A stretch of 64,000 nt of DNA, from the NCBI GenBank assembly GCA_009599575.1, contig VWND01000072.1, forward strand, positions 124,001 to 188,000, read 5' to 3'. A program made the translations under genes and the position numbers. Below are positions 32,870-44,684 of this stretch, in pieces. The notes under the pieces were generated by a model. The model had not been told where the DNA came from. It saw nothing but the letters and a program-made list of their open reading frames with translations, and made no database searches. This DNA is from Blumeriella jaapii. Lineage: Eukaryota > Ascomycota > Leotiomycetes > Helotiales > Drepanopezizaceae. The number at the start of each line of letters is the position of its first letter. Within the stretch, counting starts at the first letter, position 1.

Positions 32870-35800
32870 ATGGCGACAGTACGTGGAAATGCGCGACTAC
32901 AGGTTGGATCAGCATCATGGGTGACGGAGGAGCGAGCTTCGGCCCTGCAGATTGCAGACGCGGAGACGGAGGAGTTCACATTCTCGGCGCGCAACGAGGT
33001 AGAATGGCTGAACGAACACATGGCTGAGATCTTCAGCAAGAATCAGGTGTATGTAAACACGCTTCTTTCCGTCGGCTGCCCTAACAACGAGCCGCAGCAA
33101 CGTTGCCGAGATATTCAAGACGCCGGGAAAGCTACGTGGGAAGACGCCGCGGACTGCGAGGAAGCCCAACCCTTCAGAGGCGCGTGCTGTAAGTAGCATG
33201 TGCGAGATGTAAGGTCTTCTGCTAATAGTACACAGCCATTATCTGATGTCTTCTCTGCAACGCCGCAAGCTCGAGCAAGCCCGTTCAAGCAGATCCGATT
33301 CGAGCGACCAGTCTCTACGTTTCAAGTGGCGGAGGACCCGATGGATGGAGACGATCAAGTTCTTTCAAGTACATCCAAGGCCCAATCTCGATCGCCACTA
33401 CAGCCCACACATAACGCCTTCGATTCGGGCTATCATGGAAGTCAGGTAGACGATGCGACTCAGCCAAATGAACCGTTATCTCAGCATCAGACACCCAAGG
33501 TTTCCCCTGCCAAGCCTACATCTATCGAATCCCCAGCATCAGTGGTAGAGTCGGAGGTTTCCGACGATGACGATGACTCGGATGAGAATGTTGTTATTCT
33601 CGGTCGCGACACTGAAGAGCCCGAGGAGCGCCGAACTACAGAGGGCTCTTTCCAGAGTGCGAAGGAGGAGCAGAACCGGAATGTTACCGCCCCTCTAGAG
33701 ATTGAAACCGAGGTGGATGGAGAAATTGGGGAGGGTGAGGAACAAGCCAACCAAGACTTGGAACAACCGCAGTATCCTGTTCTCGAGTCGCCATCGCAAG
33801 ACCGGATTCTGTCAGCATCTCCTCAAAAGCGATCACCCCAAAAGCTCTCCCCTACCCGGCAGTCACCCACCCACCGTTCTCCGGCTAGGTTGTCACCAAC
33901 TAAGGATAAGCGTTTGATCGTTCAGGAGGCTGAGCGGGAGGTTCCCCAGGAGGAGGAAGATGTACACATGGATGATGCAGCATCTCCGTCTGAGGAGGGG
34001 TCAAGTCCAATCAGGCCAATTGTTCGAAAGAGTAGTCTCAACTTTGCTTCTCTGCCAGCTCGGGAACCCCTCACGACTAAAAAAAGCATTGGAAACCGGA
34101 TTTCGCGGACCAGTCAGCTGGAGCAGCCCCAAAATAATTACTATGGACGACAAACTGGTGGAAAGAGCCTGGGAAATACTAGACATGAGGATGATGACGG
34201 CGACGATGAGATGGATGTTGACGAGCCTGGTCAGGACGACACCGATACGAAGATGTCACGTCTTCACAACAAAACATCTACGCAAAGGCTTCAAGATCAG
34301 ATCAGCAAGCTTGGACAGTCCCAGACTGGTGTCCGGCCTTCGAAATCATTTGCCAGTAGCGCGGCTCAATCACAAGCCAACCAACCTGTCCCGGCTGCTA
34401 CGACTCACGACGTACGACAAAAGTCACCTGAGAGGAAGTCTCGTCTCCCTGGAGCATTTCCCGATGATGAAGATAGCTGGATTGGACCGCCACCTCCTCA
34501 GACTGCGGCGGAGCCTGCTCTCTTCAGTCCCCGACCCGCACTCACCAAAAGCCATACCACAGATGTGATGGAACAGATTCATGGAAAGGAGAGCGTCGGT
34601 GGATCCCTATTCAACATCCCAAAGCGAGGCGAGCAGTCGCGAAACGCGTCACCTATCCGTGAGCCTGTCATTTCTCTTGGCCACGTGAGGTCTACCTCCA
34701 CCTTGATTGTAAGGTCACCAAAGAAGGCAGGCGACTCTCCTGGACAGAATAAGCCAATCTCCGTCTCCAATCCGACTCCGTCTGTTCATACCATCAACGA
34801 AGAGGGAGACGTGAGCCCGCCCAAGTCTCCATCACGAAGCTTCAAGGGCAGCCCCCTCAAAGCAGCCAAGGACAAATTTTCATCCATTCTCAAGACTTCA
34901 AGAGGATTGTTTGCGAGCAGCGCGGCTGTCAGTGCTGATGCCAAGTCTTCAGCATTGTCTCTTTCGACGCCTATGGGCATGAACGATAATTCTTCCGTTG
35001 AGGATGTTCCTTCGCAGTCCCAAATCAGGGGTCCCGCATACCCTAATCTGGATTCCTATAATACGAGTAGTCAGCAGTCCTCCCGTCAGCCAGCTAGCCC
35101 ACCGAAGGCCAGTGCCAGGAAGACGCGGGCTTCAACGGAGAGAGAGGAAAAGAGAAGGGAGGAGGCTGCTCGAGAAGCGAGAGAATTAGAGGCTGCACAA
35201 AGGATGGATGAGCAGCTTGAAAAGGCACGCTTGAAAGTTCGGGAAGACGCCCGCGTGTTCCATCAAGAACAGGAGCGGGTTGCAAATATGCAAAGGGAGG
35301 TGATGGCCAGAAAAGATCAAGCGAAACAAGCGAAAGCTAGCCAGGCTGAGCTACCTAGAGCAACCAGAACCAGCCCTAGGAAAACCAAAGCCCAGCTTGA
35401 AGCTGAGGGAGTCGCGGCCGCTGCTGCGACTACTGAGGAACTTGTGGACAATGATGTGGAGATGGTAGAGGCACCAGTTTCACACTCAATGCCTCCCCCT
35501 GCTCGACCCAAATCCCAGATTGGTAGACCGGCAGCAAAACGACCTGTGAAAGCTGCTACTGGCCAGCAAGCCGTGAAGGGCAAACCTACCGTCATCCGAG
35601 TTGACACGGGTTCTCAACGTGGTCACCACAACTATCCTTCCAACGCAACGCTCTCAGCCTCTCTTCAGGACTCATTAAACTCTTCCACGTCTCAACCACC
35701 CACATCGTCTCAGGGACTGAAGCATAAGGCCAGCACAAGCTCTATCCAGAGCAAGACTTCCACCAACAGCTTCAAGTCGGCTGCTTCTAAGGCACTGGAG

Positions 35801-37154
35801 TCGGCGGCAAGAAAGAAGGAGCAGGCAAGTGATTCGCATTCTAAAACGTTCAGAATACTAACCGTCACAGGATGAGCTCGCAGCACAACGGAAGCGCGAG
35901 GCTAAACAGGAGGTTGAACGACAACGTGCCGCGATCAAAGAAGAGGAGCGAAAAAAGGAAGAGCAACATCGCCGTCAAGAAGCCGAACGTCAACGAGACA
36001 TTCGAAGGGAGAACGAGCGAGCCGCTGCTCTTGCCGACGCCAAGAAGTCTGCTTCACGACAGGCGATCGAGAAGCGAAGACTAGAAATGGAGAAAGCAAA
36101 GGAGACTAGAGCTCCACCACCTGCCGCTCGTCCCCAGCCCGGTGGTGATATGGACAAGGCACTTCCTCCTGTCCCGCCACAGCAAAATTCTGGACTTCAA
36201 TCGAAGAGACTAAACCCTGCCCAGCGATCACAAGAGGAGACGAGTCGGCCGGCCAGCGCGATGCACAACAGTACCAAAGCGCCGCCCAAGCGTCCTCTTC
36301 AACAAGACAGCGACGACTACCATTCGTCTCGTCCTCCCCTCCAACGGAACGGGCCGTCTTATCACGAACATCAGTCTAAGCGGGCCAGGACTACTGAAGA
36401 ATTTGATGACGACGGCGACGTGGCTGAGGAGCATCCTAAGATGACAGCGCCACCCATCCGTCAATCTAGTATTCGCCAGAAGGCAAGTTCACGTACGTCT
36501 CTACGACTTAATCGCACTAACCATTTGCAGGATGCCCCAACCAAGTCACTGTTCCCAAGCGGATATGCCTCTGCGCCTCAAGCTTCTAGTCTACAGCGTT
36601 CGACGCTCATCTCTCAGCAACATCAGATGAACCAGTCCAAGCCTAGCCATCCAATGGATATGGCTCAGGTTTCCAAGGCTCCTATAGCATTCGCTTCAAG
36701 CTCAAGCCAGCCGCACAAGACGCCGGCTCGACCTGGTGTCCAGAACGCGAGTGGGAAGTCGGTTGCCAAGTCGGCAGCCAAATCGTCTCCGCGTTACCAA
36801 AACGGCGAAAACATTGAACTTCCCGAGATCCACACTGACTCGGAGGACGAGGATTCGGATGCTGGTGGAAATGATTTCCCCGCGGTGGAATGGACCAACT
36901 CGCCCGCTCTCCGCGAGAAGTTGATTACGCAAGAAGGCATCAACCCGGCAGACATCTTTGGCCTACCTGGTGCCTTGAACATGGAGGAGGTTTTTAGCAA
37001 AAGCAAAGACCGCTTTCACAAGTTCCGTGCCAGGACCTCCAGTGCGAATTGGACCGGCCAGGATCGGCTGACGGAAGACGAGATCCGCAAGGATCTCGAG
37101 GGTCGGGACAAGTTGCGGAGACAGGGTGGATGGACTTATGATTCTATGGTTTAG
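32870..37154 (+). CDS. Inner centromere protein, INCENP/Sli15 family
   Basis: Scaffold subunit of the chromosomal passenger complex, 1364 residues. Exons: 32870-33048, 33098-33188, 33236-35824, 35871-36482, 36531-37154. Introns 3 and 4 are GC-AG (CAG|GCAAGT and AAG|GCAAGT). The decisive domain is the C-terminal IN-box (about residues 1270-1364): 'VEWTNSPALREKL', 'INPADIFG', 'MEEVF' then 'RFRARTSSANW', which binds and activates Aurora kinase. A long disordered middle is full of SP/TP sites ('KRSPQKLSPTRQSPTHRSP'), likely CDK targets. A charged helical segment (about 880-985, 'REEAAREARELEAAQ', 'KREAKQEVERQRAAIKEEERKKEEQ') resembles the single alpha-helix. The N-terminus ('EEFTFSARNEVEWLNEHMAEIF') would bind Survivin/Borealin by family. 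Confidence 0.9.
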
Positions 37155-38352
37155 GAAGTGATATTTTTGCAGGGGGAGAAAGCGCCCGTGGGGACCTGGT
37201 TCCTATGGGTCACACGTGAGAAACTGGGGACGGGAGGCATGTCCATTTGCTGGGTGTATCCATTTGCGGACTCTGTAAATTTTGCTTGGCGGCCCCAGTG
37301 ATGTCTGGAGTAAGGGTCCTTGATTAGAGAGGGTGTATTGTCACGAAGGTTGAGTTCATGAATATGAAAACGATTCTTTCTCTTGCCGATGCCTCCCCTC
37401 TCGGACTACAGTAGTAGAAGGACAACTCAACGTGGCGTTTTCGTTCCTTCACTCCTTCGTTTCGGCATACTGACAAGTAAGACGTGGCCAAGCTTTTCTA
37501 CGTACGGAGTGTACAAGCATCGCCGGATGGACATGCCCTATCGGGCCTCTGGGAAGTGCCTGGTACTGTGCTGTAAGGTTAGAAGCATACGAGCAGCGGC
37601 GTAAGGAGAAGACGAAAAAGAGACGTGAGGGAAGATCCGCAGCTGTTCCTGAGGTTATTCCTGATCCTGGATCGGGCCGCAACACTGGTTTTGTTGCAGT
37701 AGCGTGATATGCATCTTCGTAAGTTTTGTTTTGTTTGGTTTCGTCTCGGTTGTCAGTACAGTACTCTCGTACGTGTACTTACTGGTATCGTGATGACAAC
37801 AACGACAACAACGACAACAACGACAACAACGACAACAAGAACAACAACAATCATCCCCGCACACGCGGACGTTCTCGCCCTTCCATCCCCTGAGATCCCT
37901 AATACCGTCCACTGCGACTTTATTGGTGCTAGTTTCATATATCCCTTCTTCCTTCGTGCCGACTGTTGGCTCCTACGCGGTGCTCCGCCCGGAATCCATT
38001 GGCCATCTCATCCGCCCCGCTCCGCCCCGCCCGGCTTGCCCCCCGCTGCCAAGGCCGCGCGAGTTTTTCCTTTCCTGGCGCCGCTGGCCTCTCCACGTCA
38101 CATTCACCAGACTGACACCGAATTTACAATTCCCACAACCACAACCACAACCACAACCTCAACCACAACCTCAACCTCAACCTCTACCACCGCTACCTCC
38201 TGGTTATCTCGACTCAACGACCAACACATTCAGAGAGCAGGTACTCCACCTCCCGTCCATGCGGTGAGCGACCGCCTCCAGCGAGTTGTCACCCTTTCTC
38301 CCTCCCTGCCGGGCGTGCTCCGACCCGCGGGGCCTGCAACACCACCACCGCC
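37155..38352. other. Intergenic region with ACAACG and CAACCA repeats
   Basis: No gene. ACAACG-type repeats at about 37796-37852, GC-rich CCCCGCC sequence near 38010, and CCACAA/CTCAAC repeats at about 38138-38188 precede the J-domain gene. The last part is probably its leader, with C/A- and C/T-rich sequence. Confidence 0.6.
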
Positions 38353-41300
38353 ATGGTCAAGGTCGATTATACTCGAGATTACTATGGTGATCTCGACCTG
38401 CTCCCAGGCGCCGATCTCCTCGAGATCAAGAGGCAATTCAAGAGACTAGGTAGGTGTGCCCCTCCGAGGCAGGCCGCAGTGCAGCGCAGTTGACGGGAGG
38501 CCAACAGCTCTGACTTACCACCCCGACCGCAACCCGGGCCGAGAGAGCGAAGTCACGGCCAAATTCCAGAGGATTCAGTCCGCGCACGAAGTCCTTATCG
38601 ACCCCCAAGAACGGGCAAAGTATGATGCGAATAGGGCCCGATCTTCAAGATACGGGGGCCAGTCGTCCGGCGTGAGAGGAAACCCGTGGTCAAACGCGGC
38701 TTCTGCGTACCCTCCTCCACCGAAAGCCCCGACGGCTCAGCAACGGCAGCGACCTCCTCCGCCCTCGACCGGCGCGCGACGATACGAGAAGTTCTCGACC
38801 CCGCCCCAATCCGCCTACGCCGCATCCCACGAGGGCGCGCAGGCCAGAAAGGAGACGTACACGGCGTGGGAGCATCTTCGGCCTCAGAATGGCGCCTCGG
38901 ACTACAAACCCGGACCGGGCAAGACCTGGAAAGCGCCTGAGCCGCCGCCGAGAGGCACGCCGCAGTCCGGGCGGGAGGAGAGTAATGCGAGGAGACATGA
39001 ACCACCACCCAGAGCAGGACCGTCGTACCAAGAATTCCGAGAGGCCAACAGTAGCCCAAGATTTGGTACCTTTTCCGCCGCCGCGGCTGCTGCTAGCAAA
39101 AAGAATGGGTTCATGCCGAATATACCAAGCGCCGGAGACGAGCCGCCAGCACCCATGGGGGCCTACTTCACGGACCGCAACAAGCCCACCGTGGCTCCCG
39201 AAGTGCCACCGCGTGAAGTGCCAGCGCGTGAAGTGCCAGCGCGTGAAGTGCCAGCGCGTGAAGTGCCAGCGCGTGAAGTGCCACCGCGTGAAGTGCCAGC
39301 GCGTGAAGCGCCACCTCGAGGATCGCGTCCTCCTCGATCAGCACGGCGTATTCCTGATCCCCTAGGGCCTTTCAAGGACAAGGCCATGTCAGGTGAACCT
39401 CGCATCAGCACCCCATACTCGACCCACGGAGGAGAGAAGTTCGACCCCTTCGAAAGCACTAATTTTACCAGATCCAAGAGCACTCGCGAGCGCGCGGAAC
39501 GTCACAGCACCGACTCGATCCATAGAGCCGGTTCTGATTCCCACCTGAACTCCCCGCAAAGAACTCGGTCATTTGCTCATCGTAACTCTACCAAAGCGGA
39601 CAATCCTACTGAGTCTGTTAATCTCGATGGCTCTGGCTCGGACTCTGGCTCGGATGACTTTGTCAAGACAGCCCCTCATGCCAAGAGTACCACGCACAGT
39701 GCGACGCCTGCGCGAGGACAATCCGATGCGTCGGCTCACTCAAATACTAGTAAGTAAAGCGATCTCGAACGGCGGAGGCAGTGGATGTTGAACAACCCTG
39801 AACAAGAGCCCACTCCTAACGGCCCTTCAGATGGACAGGTTCCCGGCTCATCAAGGCCCCAGACTCAACCCCAGGCCCAAGCCAACGGAGATACAATGTA
39901 TGCTAGTTCAGATTCATCCCATCCCGATCGGACGTTCATGAAAGTCCCAAACTTCTCTGTCAAGCTCCCGACAGTCTCGGAAGATCACAAGGAACCTGCG
40001 ACGCGAGGCCCTCTACCGTACAAGAAACCCACCAAGTATTTCATGGATGATCAGCCTGTGAAGTCACCCACAGCGGCGGCCACAACTGATCCGCAATCTT
40101 TGAATGCTTTCGAGGGCTTCCAACGCAACCTCGTCGACCAGCTGCTACATAACAAGCGTAACACCAGCCTGGGTCAAAAATCCCGTCCCAGTCCCGGCTT
40201 CGCTGAGACGCCTGTATATGGTGCCAGCAGTCGAGACTGGACGAAGGATCCTCATTACCAATACCAGCAAGCCTGGCAAGAGTACAGAGAGCCTTATCTT
40301 CCGGGAAGCCCCTCGAAGAAGTCAAAGCCTACCAAACATCTCCATTCTGTTCACCCCTATGATTTTGACAAGTCGCGCGAGTTTTGGGCCGAACGTGACA
40401 AGATGAAGCAGAGTCAAGCTAATTACCCTAATCGTACCTCTAGTTTCTCGTTCAATGTCAATGATGATACTTTCAGCCGAACCAGAGCCCACTCGAGTGG
40501 ATTCAGCAACAGCGCAGACAACATCAGCACCAAGTTTGCTTCGGAGGACTGGGATGGAAAGTTTGAGGCTGGCGCCGACTACTTCAAGCCGAACCCCGAA
40601 CAGCAGAAGATTCGTGCCCAATCGACTTCTCGACCAAGAGGCAGATCGCCTGTCAAGCACCGTCCCGCTGATCTCAATCTTTCTCGGCCGCGTGGGTCGG
40701 ACACGCCAATCGAATCTCCCGGCGGTACGAAGTTCTCTGCGGAAGAGTGGAACAAGACTTTCAAGCCACAGACCTTCATGCCTTCTCCCTCTCGGATGTC
40801 TTCTATACCGCGTAGTGGGCCTAGTCCGCGACCCACCATGGGCGGCAATGCGGCTGTTGTGAGTGATGGTGAGATGTCTGACGAAAAACCCTTGTTCACT
40901 GGGCGTAAAAATATGGCTTCAAATGTTGGTAGCCCGGAGCCAATGGATGTCGATACGCCACCAGCAAACAACACGGTCCCTGATTTCGCAAATGTTGAAA
41001 AGGGCCACTCCAACATTCACCATGGGTCTAATAAGCGGGCGGCCTCGGTCTCGGCATCCCGGCCACCAGGCGATGCCGCGGCCCTCAATGTTGAATTTGA
41101 AGACCTCCGGATCCGTGACCTGATGTCCACCCTGGCCATGCCAACTGCGCCCCAGCCCCCAGCCCTTCCAGAAGCCCCGAGCGAATACGAGCGTCCGACG
41201 CGTGCAGCATACGACGACTACGTCAAGCGCTATACAAAGTACTTGAAGGAGTGGGATATCTTCAACTCGAAGTTCTTACTCCACCTGGTCGCCCGCAAGA

Positions 41301-41545
41301 ATCAGACTGCTAAGCTGGGCGGGAAGAGAGTGACCGAAGAGGCTGCTACGGAGGTGTATCGAATTGGGGTCAGAGAGGATCAGGCGGTGCTGAGATGCTG
41401 GGGTGATTTTCTCAAGGACCATGAGAAGGTCGTCAAGGCTTTCATCGTCGTTCGCGAACGTATGAAGAGTCGAGAGGAGCGGGAGGGTGGTATTCCGGAT
41501 GCACGACAGACGGAACGCCCAAGACCGAGAAAGAAGACACACTAG
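38353..41545 (+). CDS. Large J-domain (DnaJ/Hsp40-type) protein
   Basis: 1017 residues in three exons, 38353-38449, 38508-39749 and 39831-41545. The N-terminal J-domain (about residues 7-75) reads 'DYYGDLDLLPGADLLEIKRQFKRL' then 'LTYHPDRNPG', with the HPD loop that stimulates Hsp70 ATPase, and 'FQRIQSAHEVLIDPQERAKYD'. An intron lies just before the HPD. The rest is low-complexity, Pro/Ser/Arg-rich and probably disordered, with eight 5-residue repeats (E-V-P-A/P-R) at about residues 264-303. No G/F or zinc-finger region is seen, so it is a class C J-protein. The C-terminal 150 residues are helical ('YDDYVKRYTKYLKEWDIFNSKFLLHL') and form a second likely folded part of unknown function. Confidence 0.85.
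39200..39319 (+). repeat. 15-bp coding minisatellite in the J-domain gene
   Basis: Eight in-frame units of GAAGTGCCAGCGCGT (variants with CCACCGCGT and a last GAAGCGCCACCTCGA) encode E-V-P-A/P-R pentapeptides. Unit identity is very high, so copy number is probably variable between strains. Confidence 0.95.
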
Positions 41546-42829
41546 GTGGGTTTTCATGCCAATTGGAGATTCGAATTTGGCCATTTCAGCTGCGAAGAAC
41601 AGCAAGCACGTTTTCAGGTACGGGCCTTTTGCGGTGGGCGAGCGAGCGATATATCACGACAGCGCTACAACAGGCTCCAGCGAAGCAGGAGATCTTCGAT
41701 GGTGGACTTCCACTTTTCATTTGTTATGGGATGCATGCATGGATAAATGAGTTAGCACGCAAGCTATCCGGATCTCTTCGTTTTGATTGATACCCTGGGT
41801 TTCTTTCAGTTGGCTTTCTCTTCCTCCGGCTCTGTTCTTCCAAGGCAGGCTTGAAATACGATTTGAATGGGCGATCGAATTGGCGGTAGATCTTTGTGTA
41901 TGATTAGGCTGCATCTTACGAGACGGGTGCCACAATCCCGAAAAGCATTCGATGGAGTTTTAGGTCTGGGCGTGGTAGTATTTGGGCAGAGCAGGATTGG
42001 CGAGGAAAAGAGGAGTTGTCTCTTTACTCGATTCTATCCATATGCCGCCTGACTGCCGGCCTGCGGGCGGTTGCCACTTAGATACGTGAGGGGATGAATG
42101 CATTGGTCTACGCAATGCTTTTGTGTCTTGATAACATGGTGAGAGTCGTGCTCGGAGAATTTTGCTGCGCTATTTACGTTGATCAAGCAGGCTGGCTGCC
42201 TCGGGCTTTTTGAAACTTGAATTTCATGCTGGGGCGTTGAGGCGCCGCCTGCCTCTCTCCGATTGTCTGCTCTGTCACTCTGCTTCTATTGATGCTGTCT
42301 CTTGTGCTTTTGGCCTTGTACTCACAGTAATAAGTAGGCTTCCTGCAATTCTTACCTGGTTCAAGTGTCGCTAATCAATAGGAGGCACGTTCCTGACGCA
42401 GTTCCTCTTTCCTTCGCTCGGCTTCACCTTACTGGTCATCTGGTATGAATACCTCGAATCATCCGTCTGCGCAGAGTAGCAAAGAAGATGAAGATTGACT
42501 CTAAGCCTTTGGATTCTGGAAGATGGAAAACCCTAGTTCTGGCGAGAATGTACAAATTTGACTCACGGTTGGTTCTCCTTTGCCACCACACGCCCTTGAG
42601 CAAGGTTCAATGTCAACCTCCTGTCCCGAAATGCATGTGAGTGCCAGCACCTACTATACCCATCTCAGCGCGTGTATCGCAAAAAGAGACGGACAAACAC
42701 TTTGCTGCGCGCAGATGACCCATCCATAGCACCTGTTCGAGCCTTGTTTCCCATGTGTCGTGCTATAAATACCTTGTCCTCCACAATCTGCCGCAGCTGG
42801 CCGTTACAAATCTTGCGCCGCTTGCGATC
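41546..42829. other. Intergenic, no supported gene
   Basis: 1.28 kb with short overlapping ORFs only. None has a domain, matching splice sites or codon bias. It must contain the 3' end of the J-domain gene and the promoter of the small gene beyond; a TATAAAT at about 42764 lies 66 bp before that start codon. Confidence 0.5.
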
Positions 42830-43522
42830 ATGTCGCAATTCTACAGGTCTCAGATATGCCTCATGGAGCGCAAGGCCAGCGACCAGGGCATCGACGAGGA
42901 CGCCTTCAACACGCGCTTCCTGGCCAACTTGAAGAACGCGTTCCTCTACCGCCATCACCCGCCCGCGAACGGCGCCGCCGTGACGTTCAACGTGCTCTAC
43001 TACCTGGCGGAGAAGGATACTTGGGAGCAGATGTGTATGTGAGGCTTTGGGATGTCGCTTCTGGTTGGAATCGCCAATCCCTCCCCCCACCTCTCTCCTC
43101 TCTTTCGAGGAGCTGACGCTGCGTTCCATGACAGGGCCAAGCACGCCATTCCCTGGTGCCGATCCCCGCGCAACCTACAAAGCATGCTTCGTGGCTCTCT
43201 TCGCGAGAGCGAGAGACGCTGGAGTCGAGGAAAAAGAGATGCAGCGGGTGTGGATGCGGTGCTTGGACGGTGCCACGAAGAAGTACGCGGAGCGGGGAGG
43301 CATGGAGGTCGTGCAGTACGAAGCCGAGCAGGCGTTCTGGGAGGTCTACTGTGAGTCTGCGAGCGCGATAGGTAGGGAGAGAGGTGTTGCATGCGAGGAA
43401 GGGGAAAGGAAGCTTGCTGACGTGATGTGATGTCTTTAGGGGGGGGTGAGGGGGGCGTCTTCGGGGGCGTCAATCCTGGGATTCGAGGGGGAGAGGAGCG
43501 GGAAGAGAGGAGTTTGGCGTGA
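42830..43522 (+). CDS. Small protein of unknown function, three exons
   Basis: I do not recognise the family. Exons 42830-43034, 43135-43350 and 43440-43522 join to 167 codons plus stop. Both introns have strong donors (GTATGT and GTGAGT), and joining them gives a continuous coding sequence whose length divides by three. The product is soluble and mostly helical-looking, with 'MERKASDQGIDEDAFNTRFLANLKNAF' and 'RDAGVEEKEMQRVWMRCLDGATKKYAERGGMEVVQYEAEQAFWEVY', then a Gly/Glu-rich tail ('GGEGGVFGGVNPGIRGG'). No signal peptide or membrane helix. The third exon is less certain: if the second intron is retained, the frame runs to a stop at 43430 instead. Confidence 0.65.
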
Positions 43523-44684
43523 TCTTGGCGGGATGGATGAAGTGCCATGGGGAGATCGAAACAGTTGGCGGATCAGGAGTTAAGAGCGCAAGGGTCAGTA
43601 TGCATTGCTTTCGCCTGTGATGTGGACGCTGAGACGTGTACTGAGAGGTGTGCGTATGGACTGACGTTTCTCCAATGATGAAAACCAAAGCCTAGAGGGC
43701 TCCATCCAATCAAATCTGCGCTGAATCGACGGCTGTTTGTGGTTGAAGAAAAATAAAGGCTTACCAGGAGACATTGACACAGACACTTCCATCGCGAAAT
43801 GGCATGCAATGCCGCGCGATCTGAGAGAAATGGAAACGCACATTCCTACAGGCAGACATCGTGGACACGAGAAGTACGATGGGGCGTGAATATTCAATTC
43901 AGCGCGGGGGGCTTAGAGGTTGCCGATCTGGGAAAGACCGCATAATGCGCTTCTGCGAGAGGCTGTTTGCCGCGTACTCGAGAAGACGCGTGAAAACAGG
44001 GGTGAAGGCCAGAAAAAGCTCGGAGTTCACTGCTACTATCGTACAGAATCTGCCTCACCGAAGATATCGGTCGCAACTCACCGAGTTATTGCAGGCGTCA
44101 AAACATTTGACTGAAATTTTTAAAAGTGGGGCTTTGTTTACTTTTGGAGATCGGTCACCTTTAACCGAAGCCGAACTTCTGGACCCCATTGAAATCGGAA
44201 AGCGTCGCCCACGCCTCTGAGAAAGGAGGAATAGGATTTCGCAGTTGAGTATTTATAGATGTAAATCAGAGGAACTCATCTTCAAAGCCAGAGCTTGCGC
44301 ACATTAGAGCTGCGATCCTGTGGTGGTGAGTAGAGACTTGACTTCACCTTCGCCCTCGAGTTCACCTTTGCTCCCAGCCACCTGTTTGCCGCAGTTCTCG
44401 GGCGATCTCACGTTTGCCGCAGCCTACGCCGACGACCCACTAACTACAAATCTCAGCCTGTGCACTCTTCTCCCTTCTTTTTCTCTTCTCCTCCCCACCA
44501 GACATACACACTTCACACGCGATCTTTACGACTTCAAGCTCCGCTGAGCTTCATTGCATATCTTCGCCTGCTCAACATCTTTTGTTGATCAAGCTTCACG
44601 CTTCACACTCTACACCCACTTCACTCTCTCAAACCCTCTCAACTCAACCCATTCACCCACACAACCATACCACAACTACACATC
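43523..44684. other. Intergenic region and CT/CA-rich leader of the next gene
   Basis: No convincing gene; a 119-codon ORF at 43861-44220 has no recognisable domain. TATTTATAG occurs near 44250, and from about 44440 to 44684 the + strand is strongly C/T- and C/A-rich, the usual look of a well-expressed fungal 5' leader. Confidence 0.5.

Noticed and set aside
37368..38449. ORFs at 37709-38449 upstream of the J-domain gene
   Set aside because: Poly-Thr strings come from ACA/ACC repeats, and the frame overlaps the J-domain start in a different register.
39200..39319. Regular short repeats considered as a CRISPR array
   Set aside because: Units are contiguous with no spacers, code in frame, and the genome is eukaryotic.
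43861..44220. 119-codon ORF
   Set aside because: Basic, no recognisable domain, lies in what looks like promoter sequence of the Q-rich gene.
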